Of a stretch of DNA of 64,000 nucleotides, positions 30,041-58,699 are shown in pieces. The notes below the pieces were generated by a model. That model ran no database searches, was not told where the DNA came from, and saw only the letters and a program-made list of their open reading frames with translations. Source of the stretch: Tubulanus polymorphus. Its lineage: Eukaryota > Nemertea > Palaeonemertea > Tubulaniformes > Tubulanidae. Both the position numbers and the translations under genes were made by a program. Location: NCBI RefSeq assembly GCF_964204645.1, contig NC_134026.1:7637450-7701449 (forward strand). Reading direction: 5' to 3'. Each line of letters begins with the position of its first letter. Position 1 is the stretch's first letter.

Positions 30041-33000
30041 GTAAGTTTGTCATCTATCGCCAGAACCTTAGACATCGTCTTCTTTACTTAAACATATATA
30101 TTAAAAACAGATAGGTTCAAGTCTAAGTTCAAATTCAATTTTATTTCACTGAAACAAGATTTAACAAACGAAATATACAAATTACTTTTTCAACAAGCAC
30201 AAGTACACACATTAAAGCGAAAGAAAAGAAGCTTGTGTGGGACACAGGCAGTGGTAGGCGGTGATAACACATATATGAACAACTTCTCTAAATATTCTTA
30301 AAATCAGACAATTACGCAAAATTCATCCTGTTTGTTAAGTACATTTAGTTGAGTATGAATCCATGATGCACCCTCCTAACCTCTGTAGCAGTCTCCCAAC
30401 CTCTATTAAGTCCCCATTCAACCTCCATAAAGCCTCCAACCAAAATATAGACAGACTTTGTAACTATAGGTTTATGTATCTTTACTTTTTTCTTCAGTGC
30501 CGATGTTGAAGCTTTTGTTTTCAAAGCCGAACCGTAAGTTAAAAGTGTCTCCCAATTTGAAAATATAAATGTAATATCTCGAACCCCAAACACAGAAGGA
30601 TGGTCCAGGTATCATGCCAATGACATGACCAATCCCAATACCAATCCCACGAGGAAAGGACACACAAGGATGATGCATACCGTTCCTCATATTGAGCTAT
30701 TTGATTTCAGGTTCAGATGCTTATTCAAACGCAGGTATTACAACTCAGGTCGGGTGATGTATTCTGTCGATGGTCGCGGTATAATGTGTAGAATCACCTG
30801 TAGAAGGCGTCCCGAAGATACTGGTGATGTGAGGCTCGTTGAACCGGACGAATTCTGGAATTGCCCCACGCCATTTCCACCTTCATTCGCTGCTTTCATA
30901 CCTCCCGATCAAGCAACCATATTTCCAAAACCGACAACTAGTGCAACTCCCATAGCAACGACTACAGAGACAACTAACATACTAACGACTATAGCGAGAA
31001 CCACCATACCAGCTTACATGAGACAAAAATCCGGTACGTAGACCTTACAATGTACAGAGCACGACCCCAGATACCGTGCCTAACCTGAATAAGAGATCCC
31101 CGAAAAATGTTGTCATAGTTCTTCAAATAAGAACGGTAACAAATAACTGTTGTATGTAATATAAGAAATCCGTGATTATTACGATGAAGAAATCTACTCT
31201 ATCAGCAATAGGCTGCTGGCATCACACCACAATTAGGTCAGTAGCTTCCGGACCCAAAAATAGTACTTGGAATCGAAAATAGATCCCCCTAAATACTGCC
31301 ATAATTCTAGCCATACACAGGATTTCCCTTGGATTTAAGCGCTTGGATATGAAATTCTCAATTGAATTATTTTCTCAATTTCCTACCTTTTCAATGGCGA
31401 GCCCAGGATCAGGGGATAGTGGTCCAACTACCAAGGCAACGAATACAGCAACAGACACTGTGACGTCATCAGCCACATCAAGTGCGATTGGTCCAACAAT
31501 ATCAAGTCTCCAATTCACGTGAGTATTTTGTTTGTTTTGGCTGTACGTCGCTTGGATCATGGTTTCCCAACCCTCTATTGGATTATTTACGACGGGACGG
31601 CTTTTTGAAGTGTTGCCCACACACTGTAGTAAGCAGCCAGCAGGACTCGAACCCACTTATCACTTAACACTGCTGATTGTGGATACAACAGCATCACGCT
31701 TATCTCACTTTTGCGGCCGCTTAGAAGTCATTTCTATATATACAAGCGTCACCTATCGTCTTCCCCAGTAGATTAATTCTAAGTTTTAATGTTTTAATAT
31801 TCCACCACAGGACACCATCCAGTGATTGGGAAGTGAACCATCGCTGTTACTATAAAGGTAAAAAGTTCCAGGCAGGAGAAGACATCCCGCCATTGGTAAC
31901 AGGACGAGGTGTGTGTAAACCATTAAACTGTAATCCGTATTTATGGGATATTGAATTAACGGATAGCAAGTTCGTCTGCGAAGAGCTGCCCCCTACAACA
32001 CTATACCCCCCTTCAACAACGACAAGCCTACCTACCACCAGGTGACGATTGATTCTTAGCTTTCTCGGTAGTTATCCTCTGTAAAACAGTTTCTTATCTA
32101 AGATATCTAATCGCATTTTTGTAGTTTGCAGACGTCCACAAACGCCACTGTCTGTACATATGACGGTCTTAACTACATATCCGATGAGAAAATGGCGTCT
32201 GCAACAGCAGGCTGCTCAATAACATGTGGCAGCCCCGGAGTAACTGGACAAATTACTGAGGCACACTTTGTTGGATGTCCTGAAGGTTATGGCAGTAGTT
32301 CAACGGTACCTGATAGCATTCCTACTACACCTGAAGTGGGCAGTACTTGTACATATGACGGTGTTCAATATGCATCTGGGGAGGACATGGTATCTGCAAT
32401 AGTGGACTGTACATTGACCTGCGGCGCTCCTGGAGTTACTGGAGAAATCACTGAAGCAAACTTTAATGGATGTCCTGAAGACATTCCTAGTACACCTGAA
32501 GCGGGCAGTACTTGTACATATGACGGTGTTCAATATACATCTGGGGAGGACATGGTATCTGCAATAGTGGACTGTACATTGACCTGCGGCGCTCCTGGAG
32601 TAACTGGAGAAATCACTGAAGCAAACTTTGTTGTGTGTACTGGAGGTTCAGGCGGTGATGGAGGGCAACCAATAACTGAAGTCGAAATACCTACAACTCC
32701 TGGTATACCTCCTACTGATATACCTCCTATTGAAGATAATGGAGATGATTCGATCACTGATGATACAGGAGGCAACACTGGAGGTCAGATTGGTGGTGTT
32801 GGTGGTGGTATTGGTGGTGGAGGTAGGGGTGTTGATGGTGTACCAGGAGGTAGTGATATTGGTGGATCTGATCGTGAAACTGAAGAAGATGTGGTGAAGA
32901 AAGGAAAATGTTTATACGTTCCGACACACACTATATACAGTATAGGAGAATATATCCAGCATCGAATGTTACCAAAACGATTGGATTGTCCTCCTCTCAA

Positions 33001-33443
33001 GTGCAAAAAACCTGGCTTCATTTTTGAAAATGATCTTGGAGATTGTTCCATGTAAGTACAGACCCTACGTTCCGCTAACTCTTTACCAAACGACCACACG
33101 TTCTCCATGCTCTTGTACCAAGTTAACCAACGTTCACCTTATTCTACACACACGTCCATCGTGAATAAGTCATTGGCCCGATCTTATAGACTGATTTTAG
33201 ATTTACACGTGAGTTAAATCAGTTGGTTTGTAGTTTGTAGTTGTTGGTTAGCTACAAACCAACTGATTTAACTCACGTGTAAATCTAAAATCAGTCAATA
33301 AGATCGGGCCAATGACTTATCCTCGTCCAAGTGGAAACTTTCTGAACAATACATACTCTACATTTCCGTCTGATTTCCACCGATTGTATTGTATTTCTGT
33401 ATTAGAAGCTTTTTGCAATTACTTTCATTTCAGTAAAGTCTAA
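29994..33443 (+). CDS. secreted multi-module cysteine-rich (VWC-like) protein
   Basis: Model of six exons: 29994-30040, 30711-31033, 31407-31518, 31811-32041, 32125-33051, 33434-33443; all GT-AG, in phase, 549 residues. It opens with a signal peptide (MEFIPWISVLVIVSYV). Six related modules follow, each C-x-Y/F near the start, a Y-x-x-G turn, then C-x3-C and a closing Cys: about 19-75, 173-220, 248-290, 313-355, 368-410 and 500-546. Modules 4 and 5 are nearly identical (CTLTCGAPGVTGEITEANF). Thr/Pro-rich linkers separate the first modules and a Gly-rich stretch (about 435-480) precedes the last. The pattern resembles short von Willebrand type C domains. An extracellular matrix, shell-matrix or adhesive role is inference. 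Confidence 0.8.
30711..31033 (+). CDS. VWC-like gene exon 2 (module 1 and Thr-rich linker)
   Basis: Acceptor TTGATTTCAG. Encodes FRCLFKRRYYNSGRVMYSVD, the paired cysteines MCRITC and WNC, then a Thr/Ile/Pro-rich stalk. Ends before GTACGT. Confidence 0.8.
31407..31518 (+). CDS. VWC-like gene exon 3 (Thr/Ser linker)
   Basis: Acceptor GCCCAG and donor GTGAGT. Encodes a low-complexity linker (GDSGPTTKATNTATDTVTSS) likely to be O-glycosylated. The acceptor choice rests on phase; the pyrimidine tract is modest. Confidence 0.65.
31811..32041 (+). CDS. VWC-like gene exon 4 (module 2)
   Basis: Acceptor CCACCACAG. Encodes RCYYKGKKFQAGEDIPPL, then VCKPLNC and FVCEELPP, followed by a Pro/Thr linker. 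This is the most VWC-like module. Donor GTGACG. Confidence 0.78.
32125..33051 (+). CDS. VWC-like gene exon 5 (modules 3-6, Gly-rich linker)
   Basis: Acceptor TTTTTGTAG. Three tandem modules begin CTYDG; two of these are a 165-bp tandem duplication. Next come an acidic Pro/Thr stretch, Gly-rich repeats (GGVGGGIGGGG) and the final CLYVPTHTIYS module. Donor GTAAGT. Confidence 0.85.
32341..32640 (+). repeat. 165-bp in-frame tandem duplication of a cysteine module
   Basis: CAGTACTTGTACATATGACG at 32341 recurs at 32506. The 55-codon unit is almost unchanged between the two; differences are few substitutions. It lies inside exon 5 and adds one module without breaking the frame. Confidence 0.9.
33165..33320. 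repeat. long hairpin, 68-bp arms, 20-nt loop
   Basis: Arms 33165-33232 and 33253-33320 are reverse complements with one mismatch, in the last intron of the VWC-like gene. If transcribed, the intron would carry a long, nearly perfect double-stranded stem, the size range of miRNA precursors or short hairpin transposons. No flanking direct repeat is evident. Confidence 0.9.
33434..33443 (+). CDS. VWC-like gene exon 6 (last codons)
   Basis: Acceptor TTTCATTTCAG followed by codons completing I-K-V and TAA. Deduced from phase only, but the acceptor is strong and a polyadenylation signal follows 100 bp on. Confidence 0.65.
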
Positions 33444-33546
33444 TTTAGATGAAGAAATAGCGCTCCGCCACGAGATGGCGTCCGAGTGTATACCCAGAAC
33501 GTTTGTTCAGTCACTTATATTCATTTTGCTCCCAAATGAAAATGAT

Positions 33547-33552
33547 AATAAA
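33547..33552 (+). promoter_or_regulatory. polyadenylation signal AATAAA
   Basis: An AATAAA about 100 bp after the inferred stop of the VWC-like gene, in ATGATAATAAAACATTTG. Confidence 0.65.
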
Positions 33553-33629
33553 ACATTTGTCATCAAACGAGTAAAATCATGTTTTATTCACTTGTTCAAT
33601 CTATGTCAAATCTAGCGCTTCGTTCCGTA

Positions 33630-33775
33630 GCACCAGGAGGTAGTGACACTGATCGGTGAGTGGTGAAACTAATTGATTACCGGAAGGTGCTGTCACCAGT
33701 ATGGCGGAGAGATCGAGAACTACACACGCTACAGGTGTTAGATATATCCAAGCATGAAATGATACCTAGTACACT
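33630..33775 (+). pseudogene. decayed copy of the end of VWC-like exon 5
   Basis: GTAGCACCAGGAGGTAGTGA, TGATCG, ACACACGCTACAGG, then AGATATATCCAAGCATGAAATG match 32845-32970 of exon 5 with deletions and stops. A partial tandem duplication downstream of the parent gene. Confidence 0.65.
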
Positions 33776-34560
33776 AAAGGGTTAGGGTTAGGTTCGGCGT
33801 AACTCTTCATTCCAGCATACGTCATGAAACAAGCGGAACAATTCACCAGATTCAGTTCGAATCGCTATGCGGATTGCAGTTTGTTTTCGGAACCGTATCA
33901 TTTTCTGGGTTCGAATCTTAAAATATTAACTACGTACCCAGACATTGGGTTCGAATCCAACAGACATGCATGTATAAATCAAGTGATTCGGTGAATGGTC
34001 ATATGTAGGTCTGCAATATCATGAACAATAGAAAATCATTAAATGTCTGGAAACTTAAAATATCTTAATTCTCTATATTTCTATAAATGATTTCATGTGA
34101 AATCAATTCGTTTTTACAACGAAAGTCCTACCTGGCAAAAATCTTCAGCATTACGAAGTTGGCCAGTAAGCGGTAGAACGAGAACAACAAAAAAACGGGA
34201 AGGTGATTTTTATTTTTTTAAAAATATTCGCTACAGAAAAAAAATTCTGTCGCTGTCAGCAACAATTTCATATGTGAACAATAAAATCACGCGTGGCGCG
34301 CACATACATGAGTGTATTGAGGAACTGCAGATCGCCTGGGGCTAAAATATACCTCTGAGAAAATATCGATATAATTCGGTCGTTGTTGCTGCTGCTGATG
34401 CTGCAAAGTCTTCTCCATCTTCCCGGAACCCGTAATAATCTGTCACAGATCAAAGAATAACATTTAATCCGTGCTCTCTCCCATCGCTCTCTGCTCTCCC
34501 CTCGCCCTTCCCTCTCCCTTCGCCAACCTCTCTCCCCTCTTTCTTTACGAGCTCTGTCCT
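33776..34560. other. intergenic, no feature recognised
   Basis: Repeats of GGGTTCGAATC near 33899 and 33949 resemble a polymerase III B box, but no A box was found at tRNA distance. Nothing else supportable. Confidence 0.3.
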
Positions 34561-34562
34561 CT

Positions 34563-34564
<2 letters not shown>

Positions 34565-34602
<38 letters not shown>

Positions 34603-34671
34603 CCTCCCTCCCTCCCTCCCTCCCTCCCTCCCTCCCTCCCTCCCTCCCTCCCTCCCTCCCTCCCTCCCTCC

Positions 34672-34719
<48 letters not shown>

Positions 34720-34950
34720 TTCTCTCTCTCGCTCTCTCTCCCTCTCCCTCTCCCTCTCCCTCTCCCTCTCCCTCCCTCTCCCTCTCCCTCTCCCTCTCCC
34801 TCCCTCTCCCTCTCCCTCTCCCTCTCCCTCTCCCTCTCCCTCTCCCTCTCCCTCTCCCTCTCCCTCTCCCTCCCTCTCCCTCCCTCCCCTATCTCCATCT
34901 CTCCCTTCCTCCCTCCTTCCCTCCCTCCCCCCTCTCCCACTTCTGTATCC
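34565..34950. repeat. compound (TC)n / (TCCC)n / (TCCCTC)n pyrimidine tract
   Basis: Nearly 400 bp of uninterrupted pyrimidines on the plus strand in blocks: CT dinucleotides, CTCC tetranucleotides, CT again, then CTCCCT hexamers. It can form triplex (H-DNA). Long Ser/Leu/Pro and Arg/Glu readings across it are artefacts. Confidence 0.95.
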
Positions 34951-34969
34951 ACCTCCTCTCTCTTGCTCT

Positions 34970-37900
34970 CAGATCAGATTATCTTTCAATTCTACATAGA
35001 AATTCATGCGCGTATATTTCATATTTCAAACGTTAAGCGAAAAACAAAAATCGATCGATGAACGTCATATTCACATGAGACTGGAAACTTTTCAGTAAAA
35101 CGGAGCTAATGATTTTGGGTGTGACTCGAAATGCGACCTGTACGCCAGTTTCTCCTGATGTTGCTGATCTTTTTTTCAAATTCTGAAAATTGCTTGGCTT
35201 GCATTAATCGGTATAGTATTATACGTAGACTGACACAACGAGGCACGTGTGTCTTCATAGTCTGATGTTCACGGATAGTTTTGAATTGATATATTTTTCC
35301 CGTGTAGTCCTAATTGCATTCAATTCGCAACCGTCCTGGTTATTGTTCAACACGTGGTCGGGTTTGATCATGAATGAAAAAACGAGGTTTGGATAATTAG
35401 ATATAGCCCACACCCATCAGCAGCATCGCCGACTATGTTGCGTATACTGCTGATACAAGCTCAAATGATTCCACAAAAAAACTCGAATTTTAGCTGACTC
35501 GAAATTTGTAGGGATCAGTTGAATGTGCGCTTTCAGAAATATTTTTAAATATACGTGTATGTAAATTGCTTCATTGATTTTATATAAATATTAAGTTGGT
35601 AAAATGTACGTGAGCAGAGAAAAGAGAGTGACTCGAAGGCGGCGCAAATGAATGAGAAAGAGTGAGAGAGGGAAAGAGGGCAAAGCAAAGTAGAGAGACC
35701 TGAGGGAGAGCATGGACATATATAAATCAGTTTACACGTCCACGGGTAGAGTTAGACAGTAAGAGGAAGAGAGGAGAGATGAGTGTGAGATTCTGAGATA
35801 GGGAGAGAGGGAAAGAAAAAGAGTGCTTGGGCATAATGGAGATGAGCCGACCAGGGGGTGCGATATAAACAACAAGTGGGCCTAAACCACGTCAGTAAAG
35901 CCAGGCGACGAAGGCTCGAAGTTTTGATGCGAGGTTTGACTTCAATATCTAGTATACTCTGATCAGAAAACATCGAAACACTGAATACAAAATATAAAAG
36001 TTTCATTATTTTACTGTGTGACACTTTGCAGTCGTCTCGGGGGAAAAATAGCGAATAGATCGACCGTTTTTTTAGGGACAATCTTTTCATTGGTTAAATT
36101 GTGCACCTTTTCTTTAGGGAGAGGGGGGGGGTGACGTACATTTTGCGCTGGAGAGAGTACGCGGAAGACGAAACCTAGGATAAGATGCATAGCTTACTGA
36201 AAGTCAACCCTTTCCGCATAAAAAAAAAATTGATCGGTCCAAAACATACGTAATCAATGATTCCGTTCAATCTAAAAACACGCATTTTTCGATTTCCAGG
36301 TGAATATCTATGAAATGAATTCATACCCAGAGGCTAGAAATATACGATATCGCTATAAATTGATACAAATTACTACCGAATTCTGTGTGTGTGTGTGATT
36401 TATCATTCTTTGACAAATTGCGCCGAAAACTTTTTACACATAACAATTTACTCGCTATTCGCAGTGGGTGCGGTCTGTCTTTAAATCGTTTGAGTTTCAG
36501 CAATAATTTGCGATATATACAAGTTTTCGATCCAAGATCTCGTAAATACATTACGTATCTAAATATATCAAAACCCACGACATGTTTTTGAACTGTAGAT
36601 GAAAGTTTAGGAGGACTACGCCTTAAGAAATAGAGAATAAAATGTTATCAAATGAAACAAAATTGTGTTAAATTGATTCTATGATCAAAAAGTCAATTTA
36701 TATTTTTTTATTTTTTTATTTATATTTATATTTATATTTTTTTTATTTGACATCTAATCCACGGTCACCTGAAGATGGAAGCAGCTACAGTTCAACCGTA
36801 GCAAGGCTTCGTTGTGTAATTCGCCCCAGTTGCTGCATTATGATTGCAAGAGGAAGTGTTGTAATCCATTGGCCCCAGTTATACAGTCGTTACGTACGTC
36901 TGCAAGTGGTCTTGAAATTTAAGATGTTTGATTTGCTAAAAAACATAATAACCTTAAACTGGTCTTACAAATGTGAGCTTAGCCTGGCCTTAAGTATTTA
37001 GATTGACAGAACCTGAATGAGCATAGACTGGTCTTACGTTGTTAGATTGGCTAATAGAACCAAAATGAGCTGTCTGGTCTTAATGCGTTAGATTAGTTAT
37101 ATATGCAATCCAAAATGAGCTTAGACTGGTCTTACATCAATTGTTACATTGACTATAGAACATAGATGGCTATATAAAACCAAAATGTGCTTAGACTGGT
37201 CTATAAGTTGTTAGAATGACAGTAGAACATAGATCCTTGCCTTATACTGGAGTTACGTAAATTGTTAGATCCAAGTTAAGATCTATGTTGGCTATAGAAA
37301 TGAGAGACTGTGACTTGTGACTGTGCAACCCGTTTTCTATTCAGCAGGAGTTACCAGCATGTAACTGGTGTGTTTTCCTTGATGACGAAAGTTTTTCAGG
37401 CTTTTAGAAAATTCAATAAATCAATGGAAATCTATGATATATACATGTATGCATATATACAGATCAGCAAAGTGTTTTCTGTACCGATATAACAGCAAAT
37501 CAATAATGTTAAATTGATTGATGTTCGGTTTGATTTCGTATTTACGGAATGATAAACACAGTTTTATTCTAGACGTTAAATCAAGGATAAAAATAGATCT
37601 GATGAAACGACGACTTTCACGTGATACCACGTGACCTGGACGAATAAAATTCAAATAAAATCGATAATAAAGATTTGTGACATACGTGCGTAGAATGATT
37701 AAATTTCTTGTATTTGCAGGTGATTTATTGTTTTCATTGTTATTTGAAACTGGACCCAGAACTGTGGAACTGAGTTCAGATCTGTGGATTTGGATCTTGG
37801 TTGATTCAACAACCCCAGCCGGTGTTTATATAATTTCCTCCTTCGTTTGCGCGTTATTCCTCTTTTGCTTTTCCTTATTGTCTTTCCTCCTCTCCTTTCC

Positions 37901-38690
37901 TCGCTGAAACAACGACTCCAAATAAGACGCAGATTTTACTGTACAAAATTTTATTTACTTTTTTACTTAAATAAGAATCCAGAATTTTAGGCATCGAATT
38001 TTATTCAATATTTAATTCTTCATCTACTACGCGTTTCATATTGAGACTGTGGACTCCTTATATCAATTTGAAATACATCATTTTTCATAATTAATGACAT
38101 GAAAATTAACACATGTAGAACTGAGGGATTTATGTACAGACCATGCGAACTTGAACCCTGACTGATTGCTGTGATTGTTCAGACGCTATTTCTGATAATT
38201 TTGATATTTTTAGATTCTCGTCTTCAAGACGAGGGAGAAAGAGTAAGATTTTCAAAGCGAGATTATCGTGGTTTACTTTATTGGTGACAGAGTTATTCAT
38301 AAACCCTGGTTTAGTAACAATGAAACATAACATTCATTCAGCATTTAGCTCCGGAGTAATTGTAACTATTGAATTACTCCGAGATTAAATTTAATATATT
38401 AATTGTATAATGTATGTGAACAAACGTTACCAAGACGTTTCAAATTATTAACTGTGTCAAAGACAGCAACATGAAATAAAGACTATATGTATATATAGGT
38501 CGTAGTTGGGTTCGAGTCCCGACTTTTTGACTGAATCCACTTTTTTACAATATTCAATGTAACTATGGCTCAAAGAAACAGTGTTCATTTTTTGCGGTAC
38601 ACTTTTTACGATAATTATTTACAGTCAATAAAACATAATTCTCTTTCACAGTAACTCGAGGTCTGGGGATACCCGTCTATAGAGACACCC
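34970..38690. other. intergenic, likely including the 3' untranslated side of AP-2
   Basis: No protein-like frame seen on either strand. 36890-37260 holds several copies of the ACTGGTCTTAC / TTGTTAGATTGGCTATAGAAC dispersed repeat. TTTATT at 37950 and 38005 would be AATAAA signals for the minus-strand AP-2 gene. Confidence 0.4.
36890..37265 (+). repeat. tandem degenerate repeat, AGACTGGTCTTAC...TTAGATTGGCTATAGAAC
   Basis: About seven imperfect units of 50-60 bp, each with CTGGTCTTA, a TTGTTAGAT box and CTATAGAAC plus AAAATGAGCTTAG. Single units occur elsewhere (7690, 42260). Confidence 0.7.
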
Positions 38691-38699
38691 GTGTCTCAC

Positions 38700-39075
38700 A
38701 CAGTGTCGCCAACCTATCCGCAGCGAATGTAGCAGTCACAATGTCACCACCTATCCACGCGTGAAGCAGTCATAGTATCGCCACCTATTAGCGAGTGTAG
38801 CAGTCACAGTGTCGCCACCTTTCAGCGCGTGTAGCAGTCACAGTGTCGCCACCTATTCGAGAGTGTAGCAGTCACAGTGTCGCCACCTATCCATCGAAAG
38901 TTACAGTTTACACACTTATGCGCGGATGTCGTGGTGAGAGTCCACGGATGCGTTACGACAATTTAGAGTCGCCACCTATCGCTGAGAGTGACAGTGTCGC
39001 CACCTACCCACGAATGTCGACCAGAGTGACAGTGTCGCCACCTGTAATCACGGAGAGTGACAGTGTCGTCACATA
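38700..39075. repeat. minisatellite, CAGTGTCGCCACCTAT unit
   Basis: About ten degenerate units of roughly 25-40 bp, with the core CACAGTGTCGCCACCTAT followed by a variable GCGAGTGTAGCAGT. It ends 90 bp from the AP-2 stop codon, so it is probably transcribed in the AP-2 3' untranslated region. Confidence 0.9.
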
Positions 39076-39165
39076 GCTCCAATAATTCAGACTTGCACAT
39101 ACAAATTACGAAATACGAAATGAATTCTGGCACCATTCACGTTTCAGGAAAACCGCGCAGGATTT

Positions 39166-57778
<18,613 letters not shown>

Positions 57779-58479
57779 CTGAAAAATATGAAATGAAATA
57801 ATCAGTTATTTATATTCAGTTAAGTATCGATATTGAGGAAATAAACCAACGATCAGTATAGGAGAATCTATAAATCTCAATTTCTGACAACAGCATAAAA
57901 TGAACAATGAAATAAATATGATTGTCAGTTGCACAATCGACACCAGGGGGCAGTGTTGCCCCTGTTAGTCCCCGATCAATGCCCATTCTAAAACTAATCG
58001 GCTAAATAAGTTCATTTCTAGGCTGTGCTAATGTTGTTCAATTTTCATCCTAGTTTCATGATAAATCCTTGATTTTGTTGGAATTAACAAGAATCTTTCA
58101 GATATTTGTAAATTTAGTTGAGGATCATTTGTGTGGTACGTAAAATTAGTTTACACTCCGTTCCACTGATGGTGTTACTGTTCACGATACAATTGAATTT
58201 AAACGGTCTCGTCTATTGGTGACGATTTAAACTCATTTCCGTTTCAGATGACTTCATCATTTCGATAGCTGCAACCAGGGATGCTGCTGAGTGATGCTGA
58301 GTGCTACGACTAAAAGCACTCGAATCCGCATCTGAAGCGATATTAGCCCTGTATATAGTTTCAGGCCCTTGTAGACCATCGGTCAAGAGCACTTCACTAC
58401 TGACCAATAGACCGGCACATCAGTTACTATCAACCTCACTGATGCACGAACAGTGGTACTAAGCTGACAGCAAACAAGG

Positions 58480-58540
58480 GGGACCGTGAGACCCCTTCTG
58501 GATTCAAAGTCCAATGTGCCAAGCACTACACCATAGAACC
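58480..58540 (-). pseudogene. tRNA-Gln pseudogene (TTG anticodon)
   Basis: On the minus strand from 58540: GGTTCTATGGTGTAGTGCTT, then GCACATTGGACTTTGAATCC. The 5' acceptor strand, D arm and a well-paired anticodon arm with TTG are present. The T arm and 3' acceptor strand are replaced by GGGGTCTCACGGTCCCC. It cannot fold as a tRNA. Confidence 0.75.
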
Positions 58541-58612
58541 TTCGGTTGATTGGCGAGATTGGCTACCTCACAACGCCAACCCTGCTACCGGTCAGAGAAA
58601 AAAAGAATATAA

Positions 58613-58684
58613 AGGTTCTACCGAGATTCGAACTCGGGCTACTGGATTCAGAGTCTAATGTGCTAACCACTACACCATAGAACC
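58613..58684 (-). tRNA. tRNA-Gln: tRNA-Gln (CTG anticodon)
   Basis: 72 nt read from 58684. The acceptor GGTTCTA pairs with TAGAACC and the discriminator is T. The D arm is TGGTGTAGTGGTTAGCAC, the anticodon loop CTCTGAA, and the T arm CCGAG-TTCGAAT-CTCGG. A box and B box match the polymerase III promoter. One A-C mismatch in the anticodon stem (TTAGA / TCCAG) is unusual and may lower function. It lies in AP-2 intronic or upstream sequence in the same orientation. Confidence 0.85.
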
Positions 58685-58699
58685 AGTTGTTGTTGTTGC

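Noticed and set aside
31560-31735. Possible SINE or degenerate tRNA in intron 3 of the VWC-like gene (GGGTTCGAGTCC on the minus strand)
   Set aside because: The cloverleaf cannot be closed; acceptor and D arms do not pair.
34471-35061. Long Ser/Leu/Pro-rich plus-strand frame and Arg/Glu/Gly-rich minus-strand frame
   Set aside because: Both are direct readings of a pyrimidine/purine simple repeat; no unique sequence and no splice or start context.
38495-38530. GGGTTCGAGTCCCGAC word resembling a tRNA T arm
   Set aside because: Upstream is AT-rich with no A box or acceptor partner.
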